Below are positions 1 to 4,276 of a stretch of DNA of 6,333 nt, piece after piece; position 1 is the first letter of the stretch; each line of letters opens with the position of its first letter. The notes under the pieces are model-generated. The model searched no databases. It was given only the letters and a program-made list of their open reading frames with translations, and was not told the origin of the DNA. Where the stretch lies: assembly GCA_021647345.1 (NCBI GenBank), contig JAKIUX010000064.1, positions 1 to 6,333 on the forward strand. Direction: 5' to 3'. The position numbers were made by a program, and so were the translations under genes. The stretch comes from Hydrogenimonas sp. Its GTDB lineage: Bacteria; Campylobacterota; Campylobacteria; Campylobacterales; Hydrogenimonadaceae.

Positions 1-357
1 TTTATCGACTTGAGCTGTCAAATCGGCATGATGTGCCGACTCTTTATATCTTCCAAGTAGCTCATCTCTCCACTCAATAAACTCCGTTATATTTAATATC
101 TGGTATGCGCTTTCAATAATATCTTGAGAGAATCCGAAAGTATTATTATAGGCATAACTCACCTTGCCTATCTTTTTGTTGAAGTAGTCGATACCGAATT
201 TTTGCTTGATGGCATCTTTTAATAATAATGCATTATCAATTGCACTTTTTTCTTTTGTCAATATTCCATTTCCAAAATATACATCAGTTTTGCATTAGTC
301 TATAGCAGAAAGAGCAAAAGTTGAAACTAATGTCAGGAGTAAAAGTATTTTTCTCAT
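1..357 (-). pseudogene. Secreted protein gene interrupted by an in-frame TAA; cut by the left window edge
   Basis: Reading leftward, an ATG at 355-357 follows a good Shine-Dalgarno (AAGGAG, 364-369, 6-nt spacing) that lies inside the last codons of the lipoprotein gene, so translation is probably coupled. The first 20 codons encode a classic signal peptide (MRKILLLLTLVSTFALSA, then ID). Codon 21 is TAA (295-297). The same frame then stays open for 98 codons to the window edge, starting CKTDVYFGNGIL and ending ADLTAQVDK. An open frame this long on both sides of one stop suggests a nonsense mutation, a base-call error or, less likely, a very short real ORF. From memory of Campylobacterota proteins, the CKTDxYFGNG start and a DLTxQVxK stretch occur in secreted proteins whose later part has a lipase-like SHSQGN motif. 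That part lies outside the window, so a hydrolase function is only a guess. The region is AT-rich. Confidence 0.6.
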
Positions 358-360
358 CTC

Positions 361-1602
361 TTACTCCTTGTCATACTTGCTTGTGTTGAAATCGCAAGCT
401 TTTTGCATATCTTTTCCATCTAAAAGAGCGTAGCTATCACCGCTTAATAGAGTATCATACTGACCATAGACCTCCATTCTCTCTTTGGTATTAAAATATA
501 TTTTGCTCCTAAAATATTCATCTGCTACATTTTCTTTAATCAAAATCGGTTCATTGAAATACTTAGCTTCATATTTATAATACCCTTGACAATAAACAGG
601 TTTATCAACTTCATCTTTAATTTTCATAGCTTCCGCTTTTGTTTTAGGCTGTTTTTCAAGAATTAATTTATCTGCTCTTGCTTCTTGCATCGCTATATCT
701 ATATGTATAGGATGCATATCTTTGTATCTGTTATATATCCACCTCTCCACATCATCTCTTACACCATTATTATTGACATCAACTCCAAGCAGAGTAGAGT
801 TATTTATCTTCGGGTCAGGCTCAGGCGGAAGGCGGTGTCCGTCTACCTCCCAGTAGATGTTTAATTTGACTTGGTTTGAGAGGGTGTTGCCCGCTTTTGC
901 TTGTATGGTTACATTGGTGTCTTTAAGTGCTGTTAGGGTGTGGTCTTCTATCTTGATAGCATCTTTTGGGGTGATGAGCCACTGGGCTTGGTTTGTAATA
1001 TCTTTGGTTGTTTTATCTTTGTAGGTTGCCTCTACTTTAAGGGTGGTGTTGGTCTCTCTGTTTAGGGTGGTTTTGTCTATGGTGAGAGTAAGGGTTGTGA
1101 TGGGGTTGGTGGAGTTTTGGTCACTGTTGCCGCTGGAGCTATTGTTGCCTCCTCCGCCAGAGCCACCTCCGTTGCCATTTGAGCTATTATCATCGCTTCC
1201 GCCACCAGTAGCATTGTTATCATTGCCATTATTGCCCTGTGCAGCATTATCATCTGCTTTGCTATCTGTATCCTTAGGAGAGATTATAACCGTCACGGTG
1301 GCGCTATAGGGTATATCTCCTACGGCAGCTCTCAGCTCAAACACCAGCTTCTCTTTTTTGCTTACATCGGGAGCTATAAATTTAAGAGTGGCGCTATTGG
1401 CATCTTTTATCTCTACAGGTATACCGGATACCTGCCTCCAGCTATAGCTATCGTACCCTTTGTTAGCCTCTATAACTACAGACTCTTTAGCTTTAACCTC
1501 TATGACGCTATCTTTGATTAGCGGCTTTGAGCCGCAAGCGCTAAAGAGCATAACTGCAAATGTCAGCAGCAGCGCCTTTATCGTAGCTTTTACTCTTATC
1601 AC
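361..1602 (-). CDS. Multidomain exported lipoprotein (PKD-like, Gly/Asn/Ser linker, Ig-like, Ca-loop C-terminal domain)
   Basis: A 413-aa protein of unknown function, probably anchored in the outer membrane. I chose the GTG at 1600-1602 because a very strong Shine-Dalgarno (AAGGAGG, 1608-1614) sits 5 nt upstream. The ATG at 1633-1635 would add 11 unlikely residues and lies upstream of that site. Residues 1-22 form a lipoprotein signal peptide ending FSA, with the lipidated Cys at 23. Residues ~27-109 resemble a PKD/REJ-type beta-sandwich (SYSWRQVSG, later FIAPDV). Residues 110-166 are a low-complexity linker. Residues ~167-250 look like a Big_2-type bacterial Ig domain (LTLTIDKTTL, AQWLITP). 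Residues ~257-413 begin LPPEPDP and hold DVNNNGVRDDVE (275-286), which resembles a calcium-binding EF-hand or thrombospondin-3 loop. Cys338 and Cys403 could form a disulfide. Six D/E-X-N-X-S/T sequons are present (Asn130, 139, 163, 185, 230, 406). Domain calls are by eye. The part before about 830 is much more AT-rich than the rest. Confidence 0.85.
   Translation of the reverse strand: MIRVKATIKALLLTFAVMLFSACGSKPLIKDSVIEVKAKESVVIEANKGYDSYSWRQVSGIPVEIKDANSATLKFIAPDVSKKEKLVFELRAAVGDIPYSATVTVIISPKDTDSKADDNAAQGNNGNDNNATGGGSDDNSSNGNGGGSGGGGNNSSSGNSDQNSTNPITTLTLTIDKTTLNRETNTTLKVEATYKDKTTKDITNQAQWLITPKDAIKIEDHTLTALKDTNVTIQAKAGNTLSNQVKLNIYWEVDGHRLPPEPDPKINNSTLLGVDVNNNGVRDDVERWIYNRYKDMHPIHIDIAMQEARADKLILEKQPKTKAEAMKIKDEVDKPVYCQGYYKYEAKYFNEPILIKENVADEYFRSKIYFNTKERMEVYGQYDTLLSGDSYALLDGKDMQKACDFNTSKYDKE
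1105..1275 (-). repeat. Low-complexity Gly/Asn/Ser/Asp linker coding region
   Basis: This stretch encodes about 57 residues made almost only of Gly, Asn, Ser, Asp, Ala and Thr, including a GGGSGGGG run. It joins the PKD-like and Ig-like domains and is almost certainly disordered. The DNA is a degenerate run of GGN/AAY/AGY codons, not an exact tandem repeat, so slipped-strand phase variation is not clearly suggested. Three of the six candidate N-glycosylation sequons (DNNAT, DDNSS, DQNST) lie here. Confidence 0.85.
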
Positions 1603-1607
1603 AGCCC

Positions 1608-1614
1608 CCTCCTT
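1608..1614 (-). promoter_or_regulatory. Strong Shine-Dalgarno that fixes the lipoprotein GTG start
   Basis: On the minus strand this reads AAGGAGG, followed by GGGCT and then GTG. It is the best ribosome binding site in the window. It makes GTG at 1600-1602 the start rather than the longer ATG frame. Confidence 0.8.
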
Positions 1615-1646
1615 TATTGTGTCATATATTATCAAAATCTGTTAAA

Positions 1647-1676
1647 ATAATAATCTACACTGCCTCGATTTGTCAA
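1647..1676 (-). promoter_or_regulatory. Candidate sigma-70 promoter for the lipoprotein unit
   Basis: Reading leftward, TTGACA (1671-1676) is a perfect -35 consensus. It is separated by 18 nt from TATTAT (1647-1652), a fair -10. Transcription would start near 1640, leaving a leader of about 38 nt with the Shine-Dalgarno near its end. The -35 box lies inside the first copy of the imperfect direct repeat, so a protein bound there could block this promoter. Confidence 0.55.
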
Positions 1677-1700
1677 ACAGTGCGTAAATCCGCAGTTTAG
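1669..1700 (+). repeat. Imperfect direct repeat copy 1; also contains an inverted repeat (candidate operator)
   Basis: The pattern is TTTG-N6-AGTGC-N11-GTTTAG. Its second half is also an inverted repeat: AGTGCGTAAA (1679-1688) and TTTAGGCACT (1696-1705) pair in 9 of 10 positions around a 7-nt centre. It overlaps the -35 box of the leftward lipoprotein promoter. The role is inferred from position and symmetry only. Confidence 0.4.
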
Positions 1701-1743
1701 GCACTATCGCAATATTTAGGAATTTTCAATTAAATATCCGAAG

Positions 1744-1774
1744 TTTGATTAAAAGTGCAAAATTCAAGGTTTAG
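1744..1774 (+). repeat. Imperfect direct repeat copy 2 upstream of the haemerythrin gene
   Basis: The pattern is TTTG-N6-AGTGC-N10-GTTTAG, the same arrangement as copy 1 and shifted by 75 bp. It lacks the clear inverted repeat of copy 1, since GTTTAG is followed by CCCC instead of GCAC. It covers the expected -35 area of the rightward haemerythrin promoter. Confidence 0.35.
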
Positions 1775-1785
1775 CCCCGAAAAAA

Positions 1786-1794
1786 TGATATACT
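1786..1794 (+). promoter_or_regulatory. Candidate extended -10 promoter for the haemerythrin gene
   Basis: TGATATACT gives an extended -10 (TG, one base, TATACT at 1789-1794). No good -35 is visible at 17 nt, which fits either an extended -10 promoter or the weak -35 usage common in Campylobacterota. The start of transcription would fall near 1801, with a short leader carrying GGAAAAG (1807-1813) before the ATG at 1817. Confidence 0.45.
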
Positions 1795-1816
1795 TGCAAA
1801 AAGCTTGGAAAAGAAG

Positions 1817-2221
1817 ATGGTAGATAAAATAGAAATTCCGTCTGTAGCAAAAGAGCAGATGAATGAAGTTCATCGCGAAGAGGCAGAGTTAATTGGCTAT
1901 CTGCTTGAAAAAATAAAGAGCGGTAGCAACGATGATATCACCAAAGCGATAGAGAAGTTGTTAGAGCATATGAAAGAGCATTTTGAATATGAAGAGGGTA
2001 TGCTTAAAAATAGAGGTTTTGCGATGTATGACATACACCGTAACGATCACGCAAGAATTATGGGCGAAACACGTATGGCCTATATGAACTGGAGAAATTT
2101 CAAAGATAAAGATGCACTGAAAGAGTTCATTGAAGATGAGTTTTTGGAGTGGCTTAATCTGCACATTCAGGCTATGGACAGCGTGGCGGCCGAGTTTCTT
2201 GTAAACTTAGATGGCTCATAG
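1817..2221 (+). CDS. Haemerythrin-domain di-iron protein (134 aa)
   Basis: A single-domain haemerythrin: a cytosolic four-helix bundle with a di-iron centre that binds O2 and may also sense or buffer NO or peroxide. The complete ligand set is present when numbered from the ATG at 1817: His19, His55 and Glu59 (HFEYE), His74 and His78 (HRNDH), His116 and Asp121 (HIQAMD). The spacing matches canonical haemerythrins closely. There is no signal peptide and no fused signalling domain. I chose the ATG at 1817 because GGAAAAG lies 7 nt upstream; the in-frame TTG at 1805 would use up that site. It is the first gene of a plus-strand series with yaaA and bpt and is divergent from the lipoprotein gene. 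The N-terminal part lacks the Trp common in classic bacteriohaemerythrins, so the subfamily is uncertain. Confidence 0.92.
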   Translation: MVDKIEIPSVAKEQMNEVHREEAELIGYLLEKIKSGSNDDITKAIEKLLEHMKEHFEYEEGMLKNRGFAMYDIHRNDHARIMGETRMAYMNWRNFKDKDALKEFIEDEFLEWLNLHIQAMDSVAAEFLVNLDGS

Positions 2222-2229
2222 CGGCTAAC

Positions 2230-2262
2230 TTTATCGATTTTTTTTTGGTAAACTTCGATAAA
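2230..2262 (+). other. Intergenic inverted repeat enclosing a T9 run, before yaaA
   Basis: TTTATCGA (2230-2237) and TCGATAAA (2255-2262) are perfect 8-bp inverted arms around a 17-nt loop that begins with nine T (2238-2246). It lies between the haemerythrin stop and the yaaA Shine-Dalgarno (GAGGT, 2266-2270). It is too AT-rich and long-looped to be a convincing terminator. It could be an operator or a weak RNA structure just ahead of the ribosome binding site. Confidence 0.3.
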
Positions 2263-2274
2263 AAAGAGGTGTTT

Positions 2275-3018
2275 ATGACTATTCTTTTCGCTCCGAGCGA
2301 AGGAAAGAGAGAGGGCGGAACTCTTCCCCCTATAGATAAAACGGCCTTTTGCTTTGAAAATCTTTACAGTCGCAGGCTCGATGCGCTAAATAGCTATAGA
2401 GATTTCGTTTCAAGCGCCGACATACCCGCACTCTCGAAACTAACCGGTATCAAAGATAAAAAGCAGATCGAACGTTACCGTAAAGACATTTTCAAAGAGC
2501 CGACCATGAAGGCGGTAGAGCGCTACGACGGTGTGGCATACGACTATCTCGGCTACGAAAGCCTGCCGCAAGAGGCTAAAAATTATATAGATGAACACTT
2601 GATCATATTCTCGAATCTCTTTGGCCCCTTATGCGCGAAAGATCGCATACCAAACTACAAAATAAAGCAAGGTGAGCATATAGGCGCCTTCGCACCAGAA
2701 AAGTTCTATAGAGAGTATTTTAGCGAAGCGCTCGATAGCTATCTAAAAAAGAGGGGGGCCATAGTAGACCTTCGTGCAGGCTTTTACGATAAATTCTACA
2801 AAATAGGGCTGCCTTATATTACTATGAAGTTTTTAAAAAACGGCAAGAGTGTGAGCCACTGGGCCAAAGCCTACCGCGGAATACTCTTGAAAGAGATGGC
2901 CAAGAGTGCTATTATAGATGAAGATGATCTTATGGCTATGGATATAGAGGGCCTTAGCATAGTTGAAATAAAGAGAGTTAAAAACAAAAAAGAGATAGTT
3001 TACGAGATTGCGACATGA
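2275..3018 (+). CDS. yaaA: YaaA family (UPF0246/DUF328) peroxide-stress protein
   Basis: A 247-aa cytosolic protein of the YaaA family. In E. coli YaaA is induced through OxyR and keeps free intracellular iron low during H2O2 stress; its biochemical mechanism is not settled. Family hallmarks seen from the ATG at 2275: the N-terminal MTILFAPSEGK, the YDGVAYDYL segment (84-92), the central FSNLFGPL...DRIPNYKI block (112-130), VDLRAGFYDKFY (164-175) and SHWAKAYRG (194-202), which corresponds to the S..AK..RG motif of the family. The length is close to E. coli YaaA (about 258 aa). The upstream TTG at 2245 would add ten residues encoded by the T-rich hairpin; I rejected it because the ATG has its own GAGGT site and the family starts at this point. 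The gene lies 53 nt after the haemerythrin stop and overlaps bpt by ATGA, so yaaA and bpt are translationally coupled. Confidence 0.88.
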   Translation: MTILFAPSEGKREGGTLPPIDKTAFCFENLYSRRLDALNSYRDFVSSADIPALSKLTGIKDKKQIERYRKDIFKEPTMKAVERYDGVAYDYLGYESLPQEAKNYIDEHLIIFSNLFGPLCAKDRIPNYKIKQGEHIGAFAPEKFYREYFSEALDSYLKKRGAIVDLRAGFYDKFYKIGLPYITMKFLKNGKSVSHWAKAYRGILLKEMAKSAIIDEDDLMAMDIEGLSIVEIKRVKNKKEIVYEIAT

Positions 3019-3758
3019 CAGTTGAGAGAGAGTGCAAACACTATATCGATTTTTGTATGCTTGATTATGAGTGCAGCTACCTACCGCAAAAGAGCACAAG
3101 AATGTACTATCGATATATGCGAAACGCCGACAGAAAGCTTGTTACCGAGCTTGTAAAGCGGGGCTGGAGACGCTTTGGATGCTACTTCTTTCACCCAATA
3201 TGCGCTAACTGTAACGGATGCAAAAATCTTCGTATAGATGCGAAAAATTTTCAACTCTCAAAATCGCAAAAGAGGGTTATGAAAAAAAATAGTGATACAC
3301 TGATGCATATTAGAAAGCCTACAATGACTCAAGAGCATATTGACCTATACAACAAATTTCATAAATATAAAAGCGAGGTTTCAGGGTGGAAATATAGCCC
3401 GGTAAACCCTCAGCTATATTATGAAAACTTTGTCGACGGAGCGCATGAGTTTGGCAAAGAGGTGCTCTACTTTATAGACGAGAAGCTTGTAGGGGTTGAT
3501 CTTGTCGATTTCACTGAAGACGGCATCTCTTCAATCTACTTCTACTACGACCCCGACTACTCCAAGTTCTCCCTCGGAACCTACTCGCTGCTTATGCAGA
3601 TAGAGCTTACAAAGAGATTGGGACTTAGATGGATATATTTAGGCTATTGGGTAGATGGATGCAAAAGCTTCGAATACAAGATGAACTACCGCCCTATGCA
3701 GATGCTTGAGGGGTTTCCTCCTCTTGAAGAGGAGCCGGAGTGGAGAGATTTAGCGTAG
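3015..3758 (+). CDS. bpt: Aspartate/glutamate leucyltransferase (Bpt, ATE family)
   Basis: A 247-aa cytosolic enzyme that transfers leucine from Leu-tRNA to proteins with N-terminal Asp or Glu, marking them for ClpS/ClpAP degradation (bacterial N-degron pathway). The N-terminal ATE domain shows CSYLP (Cys20) and a cysteine cluster C-x2-C-x2-C (Cys63, 66, 69) followed by KNLRI. The C-terminal ATE domain (GNAT-like fold) shows SLGTYSLLMQIE (186-197) and the strongly conserved YLGYWVDGCKSFEYKMNYRP (208-227). The length is typical of Bpt. The ATG overlaps the yaaA stop (ATGA, 3015-3018). The TAG stop lies inside the end of the convergent ytfJ-like gene. Older annotation would call it arginyl-tRNA-protein transferase; Leu is inferred from the bacterial Bpt-like length and architecture, not shown. 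The Cys cluster is notable because the eukaryotic homologue ATE1 has been reported to bind an iron-sulfur cluster. Confidence 0.9.
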   Translation: MTVERECKHYIDFCMLDYECSYLPQKSTRMYYRYMRNADRKLVTELVKRGWRRFGCYFFHPICANCNGCKNLRIDAKNFQLSKSQKRVMKKNSDTLMHIRKPTMTQEHIDLYNKFHKYKSEVSGWKYSPVNPQLYYENFVDGAHEFGKEVLYFIDEKLVGVDLVDFTEDGISSIYFYYDPDYSKFSLGTYSLLMQIELTKRLGLRWIYLGYWVDGCKSFEYKMNYRPMQMLEGFPPLEEEPEWRDLA

Positions 3759-3778
3759 GGTCTCTATCGATCTCTCTA
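3741..3778. terminator. Possible weak bidirectional hairpin over the convergent stop codons
   Basis: TGGAGAGAT (3741-3749) can pair with ATCTCTCTA (3770-3778), a 9-bp stem with one G-U pair and a 20-nt loop that spans the bpt stop and lies close to the ytfJ-like stop. There is no T-run on either side, so it is at best a weak terminator. No other terminator is visible between the two converging units. Confidence 0.2.
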
Positions 3779-4271
3779 TCGTATCAAAAATCTTTTCATA
3801 CTCATCTTCCGGTATCTTGCCAGACCTGGCGTACAGTACTACACCTTTCGGTGAGAGAACTATAAAGTTGACGTCATCGTCGGCCACATGCCAAATCTTT
3901 ACACCCTTTTTGACTCTATCTTTAACATAAACGGTATCGGGATATTTTGATTGCTTGCTTTGCAGGGCTTTTTCAATAGCAAAGTTCGGCATCCATGTTG
4001 CGGCCATATTGACTATTGCGACTGAAGTATAATATTTTCTGTCAAACTTTTGGCTTTGAAGGGCCTCGGTAAACTTTTCGTTTAAACTCTTTTTGTCAGG
4101 GTCAACATAAAATATGGCACTAACTTTTCCGGTTAAAGAGTCGCTACTCCAAGAGGATCCGTCTGCTCTACCGCCCTCATCTTTCTCAAGAGACAGAGTC
4201 GGTAGATTTTGGCCAACCTCAAGAGCCAAAAGAGGCAAAGCGGCAAGCAAAATTAAAAAAACTCTTTTCAT
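3750..4271 (-). CDS. ytfJ: YtfJ family periplasmic thioredoxin-fold protein
   Basis: A 173-aa protein with a signal peptide (MKRVFLILLAALPLLA, cleavage probably after Ala16), so periplasmic. The mature part follows E. coli YtfJ: a start near EVGQNLP, a TGKVSAIFYVDP strand (48-59), KYYTSVAIVNM (79-89), a KYPDTVYVKD segment, VNFIVLSPKGVV, and a C-terminal GKIPEDEYEKIFDTI helix. The fold is thioredoxin-like, but the protein has no cysteine at all, as expected for this family, so it cannot be a disulfide oxidoreductase. The function of YtfJ proteins is unknown. It starts 5 nt after the tkt stop; its weak Shine-Dalgarno (GGA, 4280-4282) lies at the end of tkt, so it is the last gene of the tkt transcript. 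Its final 9 bp overlap the convergent bpt gene. Confidence 0.8.
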   Translation of the reverse strand: MKRVFLILLAALPLLALEVGQNLPTLSLEKDEGGRADGSSWSSDSLTGKVSAIFYVDPDKKSLNEKFTEALQSQKFDRKYYTSVAIVNMAATWMPNFAIEKALQSKQSKYPDTVYVKDRVKKGVKIWHVADDDVNFIVLSPKGVVLYARSGKIPEDEYEKIFDTIERSIETLR

Positions 4272-4276
4272 GCCGC

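Noticed and set aside
1105..1275. Low-complexity stretch as a CRISPR array or phase-variable tandem repeat
   Set aside because: There are no spaced identical repeats and no exact short unit. It is a continuous in-frame coding linker.
1043..1309. An 88-codon plus-strand frame rich in Pro and Leu
   Set aside because: It is the antisense reading of the Gly/Asn/Ser linker of the lipoprotein (GGN and AGY codons read backward). There is no independent support.
1603..1635. Longer lipoprotein starting at ATG 1633-1635
   Set aside because: The extra residues precede the signal peptide and the frame runs across the AAGGAGG site, which is ideally placed for the GTG at 1600-1602.
1698..1715. A sigma-54-like GGCAC element (GGCACTATCGCAATA)
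   Set aside because: The GGCAC half is present, but the second element reads GCAAT instead of TTGC at the required spacing, and no gene start is well placed for it.
1720..1765. Inverted repeat GAATTTT (1720-1726) and AAAATTC (1759-1765)
   Set aside because: Arms of seven mostly A/T bases separated by 32 nt are expected by chance in such AT-rich sequence.
2245..2274. Longer yaaA starting at TTG 2245
   Set aside because: It would start in the T-run of the intergenic inverted repeat and has no ribosome binding site. The family N-terminus begins at the ATG at 2275, which has one.
3750..4271. The ytfJ-like protein as a thiol-disulfide oxidoreductase
   Set aside because: The fold looks thioredoxin-like, but there is not a single cysteine in the protein. 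The sequence pattern matches the cysteine-free YtfJ family.
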